Shown one piece after another: positions 36,801 through 50,599 of a stretch of DNA of 64,000 bases. A model generated the notes under the pieces. It did no database searches. It was not told the origin of the DNA and saw only the letters and a list, made by a program, of their open reading frames with translations. Every line of letters starts with the position of its first letter. The stretch's first letter is position 1. Source of the stretch: Capitella teleta. Lineage: Eukaryota > Annelida > Polychaeta > Capitellidae. The stretch spans positions 99,443 through 163,442 of the forward strand of contig KB303020.1 of assembly GCA_000328365.1 (NCBI GenBank), in the 5' to 3' direction. The translations under genes and the position numbers were made by a program.

Positions 36801-37443
36801 CCTCATATCGCGTATGTATATAGCCCTCGTCGATGGGTTTAGAAACCAACGAAATCTCTCAACGAAGCGCCCCGTGTCTGCGCACGCAACAGAAACTAAC
36901 AAGGCCGTAGACACCCAGAAGAAAAACTACCATGGGAACACGGTGAAGTGAACCAGGTGAAATGCGTAGGAATTTTAGAACACACAGGTATACATGATTA
37001 TATAGGGACAAGTAGCAAATCTATGAACTTAAGATAACTATATGCACCAAAGTTTTTCCAGCAGAAATGTTTGATTTTTGTGACCCACGAGAAGGCAGCA
37101 GCAGCAGCAGCACAGTGCCGCAAATATTGTTAGTGTTTGATACAGTGGCGCATGTCCAGTCCCGTGTCTCCACGAGGGAAGACGGATCTTCCGAGGCTTT
37201 TAGGAGATTACTTCCCCATCCCAGACAAAGAGCGGACAGCGGATTGAGTGGGAAAAGATTTCCAGTAACTGAGAAAGGAATCCCTTTCGCTCCCTCCGGG
37301 TCTCCAGGGCAGAATCAATCTTTTTTTAAGATCTATGGGTATAATTATTTCTTTCTGCATTAGGCAGTTTTATTTCACTGTATGTTCCGAGTCCGTCTGT
37401 CTGCATGTTGGTCTGCGTGTCCGGTCCTTGTCCTTTTATAACA

Positions 37444-37459
37444 CCCCCCCCCCCCCCCA
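37444..37459. repeat. C homopolymer (16)
   Basis: An uninterrupted run of C. Confidence 0.95.
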
Positions 37460-38940
37460 CCCTCCCTTGTAGCAAATATTACTTTGTCATCATGGACGTC
37501 ATTCAATGGTGACAGTTACTCGATCAGATCACTCGGGAGCGCGCGAGATACCGACTCAAATCTAGGACTTCGGTGCTCAGAAGAAGTGGAACTGCGCTGC
37601 AACTTGCTGCAAACATGTGCTTCACGCGAATTTTGATTTCCTCAGTAAACGCTAGGCGACAGCACTGCTGTCGATTGGAGCTCTATTCAGATTGCCGAAT
37701 GCTTGTCCGCGATTATCATAATATATGCAATCTATAAAAAATGGCTCCAATCTAATAATGCGTACAAATCGAGTGCGTGAAGAATAAACTTATGTTTTAT
37801 TGCATGTATTTTATTATTAAATAATCAGAGCATGGCCATAACTGAGTGTGTAGCACAAGTTTCAGTACATAAATATTGGGGGAAGTGCATTGCATAATGC
37901 ATATAATGATATTAGCAATTATAATTTCAGGGTAAATATAATCGTTTGCACTTATGTAAACTCCTCTGATTAAAAAATCGCTATTAAAGGATTCCATTGT
38001 AAAAACAAACACACATATAAAAAAGCACTCATAGGACAATATTTAGAATACAATATGTGTATGAATGCATGCAAATAAAATAGTTATTATGAATGCATGT
38101 ATTGGATCTCAAAGGACACAAACAATTACTATACTATATACAGTTGAGCACATATAGTGTAATTTGTAAAGAAAAGTTCACCTCGCATCAAATTCAAATC
38201 GCTCAACATCGGTTACGAAAATAAGAAGCTCAAAGAACTAATAATTCACAAATAAACTTCGATATTATTATTTATTAAACCTCATTATTTTGTAACTGTA
38301 TCGCAAGAAAAGACACACTTAAAAAAGTTGTCTGCAACAAATTGAAATCCACTCTTTCCCCTTTATAACTAACAATAACAATGAAAAACTCGGCATCGCA
38401 GGTGAGAGCCACTTTGATCAGCCTCCGTCGATACTTCGCACCGACGACCCTGGACCTCCATTGATCACTGAATGATCAGAGAAGGACGCCGCCTTCTGGC
38501 GTCAGTGCATGCAGCAGCCTGCACTGCCAATCACTCGGTGCTTAGGGAGAGCGAATGGCATTGTTCTTGTATGGAGTTTGTGTAAATCATCACGAAGCAT
38601 GAACGATGAAGGATAATCTTGCTCGTCTACCAGATGCCGCCGCTGGTAACACATTGCAGCAGCCTACGTGCGAGCGGCGTTTGCCCCGCGTTCAGCGCCG
38701 CTGCTAACTCCCAAAGCAACGCTGACTGAATTACAATCCTGATGTTACACGAGACATCGAGAACAATGCAGTTTATGACTTGCAGAGAAGGTTGATACCT
38801 CTGCCGTCTCAAAGATATATGCTATAAGCTATAAGCAAACACGTATACGGAAGAGGTAAGGTAGAAAGAGAAGCAGGCATTTACATGTATTATTTTAGTC
38901 TATTAAAACAAGGGCAGAATACTGAGATGGCAACACTAAC

Positions 38941-38976
38941 ATGACACAAATGACACAAATGACACAAATGACACAA
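38941..38976. repeat. 9-bp tandem repeat, four exact copies
   Basis: ATGACACAA repeated four times without change. Confidence 0.95.
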
Positions 38977-40470
38977 TTGGCATAATTAGCACACGCCAAT
39001 CAAAGCCAAAGGTCGGCTTTACGTAATGAGTGTTCGGAAGAGTTATCGTGCGAATCAATGCGTTTGGACGTACGACTTGATACGATGACGTCGTGGGGCA
39101 GATGGAAGTGACGTCACGGAGGGCGAACAATCAATGCGACTCATAAATAGAAATCACAAACGCTGATGTGTTTGCAGCGAACTTGTCATGTCCAATTGTA
39201 GTATTATTGCATAACTCTTGTATAGGTTGCTATTCTACTATTCCACTCTATATATATGTATATATATAGCACTCATGCAAATTAGCCACGCATGGCACGG
39301 TCAACTTCACCTGCACACGCGCATGGCGAGACTTTCAGCTGCGCGGTGTTCCGTTAAACTAACACATTGGACGATTGGTCAAAGAGCGAACGGCTGTTTT
39401 GTGTATCCTTATATCTTGAAGTGTCAGTCGTCGACTATGAAGGGCGGGAGGGTCTTGAACTTCTGGTGGGTCACCCAGTTAACGCTTTGCTTTCATCGGT
39501 ATGAATGTTGGTTGGTGAGCTGTTCAGGTAGGTCGTGTGCTATATTTTTTATTGGTCTGACCATATTACATGAATATGGGGCAAATCTAGGGTTGCTCAT
39601 TTTGTACCCCCCCCCCTCCATCAACGGACCCTCCCGTAGAAAAACTGACCAAATAGAATCTATTATTTTAACAACATTTCACCTGCACGCCCCGCTGTAC
39701 AAATGCTAGTTCGCACACACAAAACCAGGGTTCTAACCTCAATCAATCAGATTCCGATCGGGAAATTATGTATGCAAATTAAATCAGTGCAAAAACGACA
39801 ACGACTTCCGAACTTAAAATATACATTTTAGATTATCATACGAGAGAATTGCATTCACGACATCATAGAGGAATAATGTTATTCCTTCGTATTCTTCCTC
39901 TTGGTGACAGTGACCCTTCCATTAAACAATGAAAACTTTAAAATGAACAGCTCAACATTGGCGAGGAGTGTGAGAGGAGTTCTTTGTAAGACAATACCAC
40001 AATACAGGTATATATATATATCGATAATTCTAAACGGGGCATCATTTAATCTAAACCATTTATTCGAACCTGAGCCTTCGGACGGACAGTGTGCACGTGT
40101 AGCACAGAAGAATGCCACAAAAGCCTCGTCTACCTTCCACGAGAATAAGTTTAAAAAATCAGCTGCGCTGATCGCGGGGGTCCTTGAATTCAGCTGATTA
40201 AAGAGACTCGGTGCCATAATCCGCGTGAAGACTTGCTGGAAAGCCTTTGAAACAGCGATTAAGATGCACATTGCGCGGAACATGAAAGATACCGAAGTCA
40301 ATACTGATGTACGTATTCAATCAAGGCCTTTTAATTAGTAACGCCTTCATTATCTTTTGTTGGTGAGTTATGACTGTTGTGCATTTTTATCTTCCATGTG
40401 GAGTACAAAACAAAAACCTGTTACATTCCAAATTTGGCTTCCAGTTGTCCTTCGAGGAAGCATTATAATT

Positions 40471-40498
40471 CCTGTGATTTACAATAATTAATCACAGG
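40471..40498. repeat. 9-bp-stem hairpin
   Basis: CCTGTGATT (40471-40479) and AATCACAGG (40490-40498) around a 10-base AT-rich spacer. Confidence 0.8.
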
Positions 40499-41059
40499 GT
40501 GTTAATTAAGATTTTTTTTTTCTTGTAAAATGTGTCGTTCATCATGGTGCGTGTTTGATTAGTGTTATAAACACGAGATTTGACTCTAATGTGCAAACAT
40601 TTTTATACGTAAGACTCCATTGCAGAGCTCGTGCTCTAATGCACATAAACGAGAAATAAAACACATGATTTAGACTCATCCCCAAACAAATAGACACCTG
40701 TAATACAAGCAATACTCGTTCCAGTCGGGAGCATCGTGACCTCACTAATCTATATTTAGGGATTATCGTAATTTGCCGACAAAGCTTTGGTTCAAACAAA
40801 CTTATTTTTCTTCACATTTACATACTCAAACAATATTCCTTAACACAATAAAACCCTCGCTAAAACTTTATTATGTTGAAACATGGATACTATAATTATG
40901 AGTGCAAATATATATGCAAATATGTGCATAAATAGCTCAATGAAATTAATGTAACACCCCAGATTGGCAGTAACACCAGATTAGACCAATTGTCCCTCCA
41001 AGACAAACACACGAGGAATTCAATTGCGTACAGGTGTATCATAAAAGGTATACTGTAAA

Positions 41060-43735
41060 TAGGCTTAAAACACTTTGGATCCCATAATAATAAGAAGCGC
41101 ATTAGGACAGGATTCACTGACGGCCGCCGCAGGTTTAGATCGCTTTCTTCCCGCACGTGACCGGAAGGTGATTAGCGGCGCGCATGCGCATCGGGAGGAA
41201 TCTAGCACAGGGCCGTTGATTGGCGCAATCGTTTACAGGTGGCTGACCGAGGGAAGTCTACTGAGTGCTAATCTGGCCATTTGAGACAGACATCGCAGCG
41301 GCACTCTCTTCTAACGATGCTCAAATTGCTTATGAACATAGCAGTCAGGTGACAATAGCGTAGCGCCAGCAGAACACAATGGCGGATTATCCAGAGTTGC
41401 TTTGGCTTAATCCACTGCGATTAGCCGAGCTATTGTGCTCTCGATTTGCTTGTCTTAGAGGGACAATTGTACGTTCATGGATGGAATGCGTGTTGATCTA
41501 ATTTGGTGCTACTGCCAATCTGGGGTGTCATGGCCAATATGACGTCATCAGAGAAGAAGAAGGATGTTTATCTAGCACATTGCTAAGTAATAGATGCAAA
41601 CAAAACCCCACTTAAAACAAACAAATTAAACAGAAGAAAATATATATTGAGTACAATATTATAATTAGATGAAATAATTTGCTACGTGCAGGGAGACTGG
41701 CAATAAGTTCCCAGAGGGATCGCTGGCGGCTAACCACAACGTTATACAGAAAAAAAAAATATAGTATTATATGATTTCCAACGAAAGAAAACATGAAATC
41801 AGCTGATTGTAGAAATTATTTCTTACATTCTTATTTGCTGTGTTACTCACAAGCATACATTGTTATATAGATGGTTTATTGTTTAATTTTGACCTTTGCA
41901 TAATAGTATTGGGCATCCTGAGCTTCAGAGCTTGAATTCCGATTCCGCCTACGAGGATCCAAATGTGTAAGTTTATTGATTTGCGCTTTAAAAAGCCGGC
42001 AAACAGGTCCCACAGCGACCCGGGCCGAGTGCTGATAAAAAGCGAGCGTTATCAGTGGGATGTGAGCGCCATCCCGATGTCTCCCACGGCGGTGCCGATA
42101 CGGGGCGATAATGGGGTGCTAAGTGCGGCGTCCAGGAACACCTTCGATGCTTATCAACCAAATACATGCTCGTCATTTGCAAGTGCTCAATACTCTCTGC
42201 ATCTCCCGTTGAACAAAAGAGATGCGTTCCTCATTGAGTTTTTCATGCTGAATTACGTCATTTCGCACGAAACGAGTGCTTCTCGTCGTTTCTCGTAGTG
42301 GCCACCAGGTGTCGTGGGCTGTTCCGGGATCCACCCTCTGCCGAAGGCTGTTCTTTCAATCGCGTGGCGTCTCCGCCTCTCCCTGCCGCATCCCCTTGAA
42401 ACACGCGCAATCCGATTACCTCCTCGATAGCCGTTCTACTCGCAATCGCCAGAAACATCATTTAAATGCTCGTCATTCACCTATTGCAGCCCTCAATCAG
42501 TTAATGAAGCATATACCACTCCCAGATAGCACAATGATCGATTCCTCATGCACACAGGCGGAGCTCACGCGGAAGAGAGGGCGGTCGGAGCAGCATGCAA
42601 ACCGATCGGCTCCAAAGTTACTATGAAGGGATCGCAAGTCAACATTAACCTGTGAGCATTATAATAGATACACCCTGTATACCATCGATCAATAAATTAT
42701 CCTCGCAAATTCTGTTTACCTCACATACCAAAAACCCTTCTTGGCTGCGGCTGATATTCTTGGCCTACAATTGTTCTTTCCGATCTTCAAACCGATCCCT
42801 TTTTGCCTTGAGACATTTGGCAATTAACAATGCATACATTATGATCCGATATTCTCAGGCGATCTATGCCATCCACTTGCCTCTGGGCCGCATCGCCATT
42901 TTGTCTTGGCGATGCGAAAATTGTTCTTAGCGCACTTCCAAACTTCTCAGCCATTTCAGTGATGTCACACTGAACTTAGCGCCTAATAGCTGTTAGAGTT
43001 CACCCACCGCGGGCTTTTCGGATCTGGCATTGCATGCGTAAACACTCGCGAATTAAGAATAATTTTGAGTCTCGCAATTTTGCGAACGTATATACAAGAT
43101 TAACTTCCGAGCGGATGAATGGAGTGATTAATGTACAGCACGCAGGTATATTTCAAAGAACCGACGCCGAAAAAGCCCATTTACAACAACACCGACATCA
43201 AAGTGAAAGTGAAACCGCCTCATTATGCCCGTAACGGCATATTACGTGTCGCGATGGGGCATGGCGAAGTCAGCCCGTGACCGGGCGCGTGTCCTTTCAA
43301 AGAAACTCGGTCACAAACTGTGACAAAATCAAACGAGCGCCAGAATGAGCGAGAACCGGCGATGGAAATTGACCGGAACTATTTCCTGGGATTTCCAGGT
43401 GAAATATGCAAATCCCTGGCAACCAATCATAGGTGCGTTTATGTTTCGCTTCCGTGCGTTCTAGCAACGAGTCCAATGACATTGTCACCAAATGGAGTTT
43501 ACGTTTGAATTTCTCTCAAGCGAAGTGTTGTTTAGGCGTTGATTCCTTTGTGGGGGTATTAAGCGAGGGGAGGGGGGAGGCAGAGAAAGGGGAGAGAAAG
43601 AGAGAAGAGGAAGAGAACGATAGACCACAAAACAATGAAGATGAGAGGCGAAATGAACACCCATTTAAGACCCAATTAATTAAAATCAAGCGCGGAGAGA
43701 GCGTGCGACAGGCGACGAATTAATTTTTTATTACA
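41060..43735. other. GC-rich gene-free block
   Basis: GC- and CpG-rich segments at 41060-41560 and 42000-43720 surround an AT-rich centre. It contains a CRE (41540-41547), an octamer (43406-43413) and a purine-only tract (43565-43618). No coding sequence recognised. Confidence 0.6.
43565..43618. repeat. Homopurine tract
   Basis: 54 bases of A and G with a single C (43581), a mix of GGGGAGG and GAGAAAG words. Confidence 0.9.
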
Positions 43736-46700
43736 GGAAGACGGTTTACTTTCACGCGATAATGAAAAAGAGTTTCTTAGAACAATCTCCATACAAATAG
43801 AGATCAATTTACGATATTTTAAATCCCATGAATTGCTAATAAACAGCTTTAGCACATGGAAGGCTGTATTTTTTTCGTCGATTGACGTTTTTGTTTTGTT
43901 GCACCATGCATTGAAGTTAATTCGGATTCAATCTCTTTCCAATTATCTGCTGATGCTGAATCATCTGAATACAGAGCTCACGCAATGAGGGCCCTGCATT
44001 CGCGATTTAGACCTAAGCTGCTTCATTGTTTATGCATTCAAAGTGAATTCACAAATTCTCTGCTGGTGCATACAAGCACGACACATACGGGTTATTTTGA
44101 TACCTTCAATTGATTCGTGGTATCAATCGCTGCGCTAGTTCGCTCGACAGCGAGCGGCCCCTGGTGGGAGCCGGAAGAAGCGTAGCATCCTGTATGCAAG
44201 CCACGCCCCTCCCTTGTCAATCACCCTCGCTTTGCCCAAAAGGGGAAAACCCGGAGTGGGGACCCGGATAGGCACAGATGCATAATGCCTGCAGCGGAGG
44301 TTTCGCATTCGGCGATCGTGCACATGCATCTACTACTTTAATTCCGCAGTGGTTAGCGAGTATTCAATTAAGCGTGAGTAGATAAGATGTACACACGCTT
44401 CATACGTAATCTGTTAAGTAGTAAGTATATCGTGAGTATTATTTATTATTCCACTTAAGAATAAAACAATACCCAGTTAATAATTTGTCCATTCAATGTA
44501 AATGCATACATAGTACGTATTGTATGAAATTAGTACATGTAATATCGTTTATCAGTATTACATTTATCATAAGTTTCATTATAATTTAGCACGCCCTATA
44601 ATATTGAAGTTTTTTTTTCTCTCAAAACAAGACCACAGCTTGGCATTCGTTACGGTGCAATTATGACCCTTTGACCCGACGGTTCAAAGGTGGCGTTTGG
44701 TCATTTAGAGGTCTGAGGGGGTGACGCCGTTGGGCGGTGGGAGGCTCCCAGTCACGCACACATCAATTGCGAGTCTTCTCCCTCTGCCCGCTTTCCGCAA
44801 CGACACAGACAACAAAACAGCGGCATTGGTACTACACACACATTCCTACCATGTTCAAAGATATTCATGCACACAAAAATAATCGAATGTAGGAATTATT
44901 ACGAATCCATCCATGTTTCTCTGTTCAGAATAGCATTAGTAAAAATTAATAAAAGGTAAACACGTAGGATCAAAAGTCAAGTATACACATATTATACTGA
45001 TCTGCAATGATTGCAGATATTTCAGTATTGTGGAGTTTCAGTGGCCAAATCAGACATGCCATGCACTGGCGATTGGACAGAGGCACGGACGCGTTGTAAC
45101 ATGGGGCTGCAGCGCAGAGGCCAGAGATGGGGCCGCGCAATGTTAACAGATGGCAAGGGTCGGAGCCCTTTGGCAGAGCCCTCTACGGTTCATCTGCACT
45201 GACCACTCCTCAATGGCCAAATGACCAGCGAGCCAGAGGCAATTACAGGTCGCATAAATGCCACCGCCAAGCAACCGGCCATTCCGCTATGGCGACGACA
45301 CTCACCGTCCATTCAAAACTGAAAATCTCATCTCAGATACGATGCTCAATTTGCCTGATGCTCCGTCCGTACTGGTGCTACAGAATGCGCGTGGTACGGG
45401 CAGTATAAACGCCATGGTTTAATTCATCCATACCGGTATTTTATATTAAAGAGTAAACTCATTGCACGAGGAAAAAAAAAAAAAAAAAATGGTTTATGCA
45501 TATGTTTGTACATGCATACAATTATGACGGCCAATTCTTCAATGTTCGCAATCGAGCAAATTGGATCAGTCTTCATTTTGAGACCAGAAAATATAATTCC
45601 AAATCATTGACTCAGAATTTGAAGTTGTTTCAAGCTTCACGTTAATCGGTCACGAATGGATTTGTATTACTCGTGCTTTAAATTCTCAATTGTAGCAGCT
45701 AAAATGTTGACAAAAGGAACTTAGAGGATTCGAGTTTATTCAACCAATGTTATACGCACGGATTCCACGTACAATGGGGTCTACCAACGAGTAGTCTATC
45801 CTACATTTAACGATTTCCTCGACTCAATTGTGAATGTAATTTATTGAGGCATTTTCATGAAATATGAATGCTGAGAGGTCGCCATGGGACCGGTCACTCT
45901 GTCCAGCCCCTCCCATGGGGCGTCCGGGTCCTTGGCCCTGTCACCCCTCCTGTGGTCCAAGATTGCGGGAATGTGGACCATATAGGACTCTGCAGCACGC
46001 CCGTGGAGCCCAGAAGGCATGCTGAGGGTGAATTCCTAAGATGTTTCCCCCTATCTGTCTGCTTGTTGACAATATCAAATAATGCATGATGTACTGAATG
46101 GTGTACAGCATCCACGTGCAATGTGTACATTACAAAGTTTGTATTTGAATGTTAATACGTTTCTGTACAAGTCAGGTTGTACCATGATGTGAATTTGTCG
46201 AGCAGAGCGGTCGTAATGGGCATGCGCAGACACGGCCATGGCGCTCTCATTAGGGAGATCAATGACAGGCACGGTTTTTGCGCATGCGCTCGGCAAGACG
46301 GCCATGCACCATGTTTGATGACGCATCGGGCGCTTTCATGGCGAGCGAGTACCTTTGGTCGACGTGGCATTGATCCTGGTCGAGATTCCCACGTCACTCC
46401 TCAGATCACTGAGACAGGTAGAAAGGTGTGATTAATTGTCAGATTTAAGTAGCAGACAAGGAACCATTCAGCTCTGTTTCCGATGCTTTTGTGGCCAAAA
46501 TAGAAGCCCATCATTACAATTGCCATTGATATTACTGTGCCCCCCTGCTGCTCAGAGTCAGCCACGGATCTCCACCAAATCTCCTGCCATCATTAACGCT
46601 TCCCCAAGTGTTGACCAAACGCCCCGGCCTGAAAGGTGTCCGCCCAGTGATGCGACTCCGTCTAGAGTGAAGTACACATCAGAGGTTGGTAGTGAAGTCC

Positions 46701-49700
46701 GTCTGTAGCACGAGCAAACCGGAAGCGAGCGGAGGGCCGACTGGATCTTCACGCATGGCTGCGGCAGGGAGGCGCACGACCGACAGCGCTTCACGCTTCA
46801 CTGGTCACGTCGATCAAGGAAAGCGACAGAAGAGCAGTCGGAGCATGCGCAGTACAGGGGCTGTCTTCTTCGCGCAGTGTGCATTACCCGACATCCGATT
46901 AAGCGACCACGCACGGATGAGCAAATCGCAGCAGCGCTATATTGCGAGGTGAACGGACGTGGAGTGTTGTGTATGCTTATATATGGGGCACTAAACACGG
47001 GTTGAGATAGACCACGAACAATACGTAAAGCAATATATACATCTATATACATATGTAAGATATTACATGCACATAATTAAAGGGCCATTATGTGAAATTA
47101 AACTGTAATCATATCATAACACTGTTGTGCGGTGGAAACAATATGAAAATGTTGATGTACAATTAGTGGTGTGTGATAATATAATATGTTATTTGACGCA
47201 GAACTAAAACAACTATACATAAAACGAAATAGAAATTAAAGCAAATTTCGCATCGCCAAACGTTCACGCAGTTACACCCACGAAACGATTAGCATAAAAT
47301 TAGCATAATGAGATGAAGCACCACTGTGTAATAACAACGAAGTGGAATTAAACACATATGTACAATGGTATATAGTGTAAGCCGAAGTTGTTTAGCATTT
47401 TGTAATCAAGTTACAATTAACGAGGAAGCCTCATGCATGAAATTATATTCACAATATATTTCAGCTTTGGCGGTGAACGTACGCGAAGCGACATTTACGT
47501 TTTACAACCACAACAATGCAATAAAAAGTCTCAGCTTGTGTTCTGCTGAGCGACGAGCGGGTGTTGGCCAGATGTCGCAGACAAGGCACTGAATGACGAC
47601 GCAGATGACGTCGCCCTGCCTCACACGTGACACCTGATGGATGACGTATATGAGGGGGTTACGTCATACTACTGAATGATGTATCAAATTGTGTGCACTG
47701 TCTGAAAATATGCTTTTTGCTAGTCTTGGAGCGAATTTGTATACCTGGCCTTCTGATATACATATGAATGTATTATAAGTCAAGATAAAGAAGGCCTACT
47801 GGTGTGTATTACAATACCTTTTGACAATACTGAACTAAATACACGCATGAGAAATTGAGGTGACTAATAAAATCTACGATACATGGAGATATGGGATTAT
47901 CCGCTTCTATTCATATCCACGTGAGAGGCGGATTGGCGAATCGCAGCCATGTCGTCATCACATCGGTCTTGTAACCATGATTGATACATCCTCTGCTCCC
48001 ATGAAGATGCACAAGGCGTAAAATTGAAAGAAGAAAACTATATAATGAAGCCGGGGGACCTGCGAGAATTGAATTAAGAGAGGAAAGCGCGGGGGAGGGG
48101 GCGATGACTCCCTCGGGATGATCAAAGACGGCCGTCCCACACCCGGCAACACAGCGCTTGATATTGGGGCAATATTATCGCCGATGAATAGCACATTTAT
48201 TATGAATCATCACAAATTTTGCCAAATTTGATCAAGTCATACCCCCAGCCAGTGCGTGGCACCGCTCAGGGCAGCGGAGAATTGAATCAGCGGAGCTTGT
48301 GTTCTTGTAATTCGGTGCCACATGAACATGGTTCTGCGCCCTGTATTCACAGAAGACGACGTCGTCGGAGGCAACAAAACTCTTTGTCGGTTGCACAACC
48401 GGCGGGCAAGTTATTTTTCGGTGTGTTTGGGTTAATACAGGGTGGTTCTAATTCTGTATGGACCGTGTAAACACAATGTATGTGGTGGCACAATGTTGCA
48501 TGCAAGTCACGAGGGAGCATGCATTGCGTAGTAATTGGAGGGAGAGTGCACTGTTAGAACAGCGGCATGCAGCTAGGCCAAATGATCGCTGCACACAACA
48601 TAACAAGTGGCATCCATCGGCGGCTTTTTTGGTGGCTATTCCCTCGTGATTCAATTACCGTCTTGACAAATGTGCAGATGACAGCGCCACGCAGCGGATG
48701 CGACAAGCAACAACATGGTCGGGATACAACAGCAGCCTCATTCATCGCGAGAACAACGCAACAACATCAAAGCATCCCGGTTTTATGGCTCAGATCCAAT
48801 AAATCTCAAATCCTCAAATTCCGCTTCAAACGTGTGCTTTCACAGGAGAACGGATCTGATTACAGAGCACTTGCCTGTCTCCCCTGGTCTGCATGCGGGA
48901 GAAGTTAAAAGGGATAAAGCTTAATGTGGTCGCGGTTATGTCACCAAATGGCCCAATTTAATGTTTTATGGTGCCTATACTACGATTTATGGCTTTTGGT
49001 TAGAATACCGCTTTGTGTACACAATGTATACACCATCCATAGCACCGGTTAATTTTACGGTTCTTCCCAAGGAAAGACGCTTTCGGGTTTACAGTGTGGC
49101 AATTGAAGAGATGGGTACATCTGCTCGCACAACTCGCCTTCGTGCAAAATGCGGGCGTTCTTTGCAATGCGAGTCCTCAGCTTGATAAAAATGCTAACTG
49201 AATTGAGTTTATGAATTGCGATATACAATTTACACCTGCACATACTAACGTAATCAGTACATTTTGCAGAATAGGTACGAGAAAGTTTGAATGACTTCTT
49301 AGTCTTCTTGTTGGGCCCAAATATCCTGAGATAAGAATTACAAAGCTAACTCAATTGGAGAAACAAGTTCGAAGTCCTTCAAATGGGCATGATGCCCAAA
49401 ATGACTCTGCAGCTGCTTGCGTGATGATTGGGTTTGACGTGTTGCCGATCAGTGCGAAGAGGTCAGTGGGAGCACAACAGAGGGTCGTGACCCGTGTGTA
49501 GGGTGGTTGTTAGGGAACGGGTGCCCCAGGGCTCTGTGCCCACGAGGATTGGCGGACAGGGGCGTTGGCATGCAGGATACAGCTGGCCGGGAAGAGCCCA
49601 AGGGAAGAGCGGGTGACTCGGGGCCCCAGACTGCCCGTGCCTCCAATTGAATTAGGCGACTGGTTCTGAAGGGAGGCAGGCATTTATTAAGAAACACACC

Positions 49701-50599
49701 CCTTCGAGGTTCACGCTGTAAATTATCATATTCCGACGCAGATGCCCTTATCTCAGTTACCAAGGCGAAGGATGCCTGGTTGCTTGCGATCCTCAAGTGA
49801 TCAGCCTCTGAATGGGAAATGATACACATCCTTGCCTACTCACACATGCCTCATATTGCACAAGAATATGCAAGTCCAAAACTTAAACTCACACCTGTAG
49901 TATAGGAAGGCTTACAAGTTGCAACCAATAGAGCTGCATGACGAAGGAACACTTGGTACATGAGCCATACATCCCAATACTGCACCAAGCAGTGCGTTCA
50001 GATGAAACGAAGTGCGCAGGGAGCGACTGGGTGTTGAGTAAGAGCGGGTTAATTAGTCGAGGGTCTCGGCTCAATATCAGCGCCTCCCGCCGTGCAGTCC
50101 GCCCAATATGAGCCGATGCAGCTTTCGTCGCCATTCTAACCCCGACCGTGGCGCGCTTTTCATTTGCTAATCGCGGTCCAAAGAAAGTCGCACGCGAATT
50201 AGACGCTGATTTGTGCCGAGCAAACACGTGTAGCGAAAATAACGATGAGAAATTGGAATATAATGTAATTAGGAAGGCAAGTGCTCATAAGGGGGATGCG
50301 GAGGGGAGCAGCCCTTCCTGGTTCCTCCCGTGCTGGGTGCAGTCCCTTGCGCCAGCCTCTTTCGTTCCTAATTCACTTATGCGATCGTACGAATGCGAGC
50401 ATTTCACCTCATTTGCCGCTCTGTTTGTTACTGCGAGGTTTTGCTTCAAATTGCATTTACGTGACACTCCGTTTGAAGTCAACGATTTCAGGTGCAGGCC
50501 ATGTTAAGTCGCTAACTAGCGCACAGGTGCGTGGCTTCAGCGTTTGATTCGATTCCATTGCAAGGTAATGGACACGCAGAGGGTATGACATGAACATTT
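43736..50599. other. Alternating AT- and GC-rich stretch without a gene
   Basis: GC-rich segments at roughly 44100-44340, 44640-44830, 45000-45410, 45850-46960, 48100-48930 and 49400-50560 lie in AT-rich DNA. There is an A homopolymer at 45472-45489. Many overlapping open frames on both strands, none recognisable, none with convincing splice partners. Confidence 0.55.

Larger units (their letters stand above)
33883..41059. other. Gene-free stretch with one GC-rich block
   Basis: AT-rich DNA interrupted by GC-richer sequence at 34310-34800 and 36080-36950. It includes a 16-C homopolymer (37444-37459), a 9-bp tandem repeat (38941-38976), a CRE (39109-39116), POU octamers at 38069, 39275, 39772 and 40914, and a hairpin at 40471-40498. 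Open frames up to 173 codons show no known domain. Confidence 0.6.

Noticed and set aside
36393-36914. 173-codon minus-strand frame
   Set aside because: Cys-rich but without any family pattern I know and no splice context. It overlaps a GC-rich block open in several frames.
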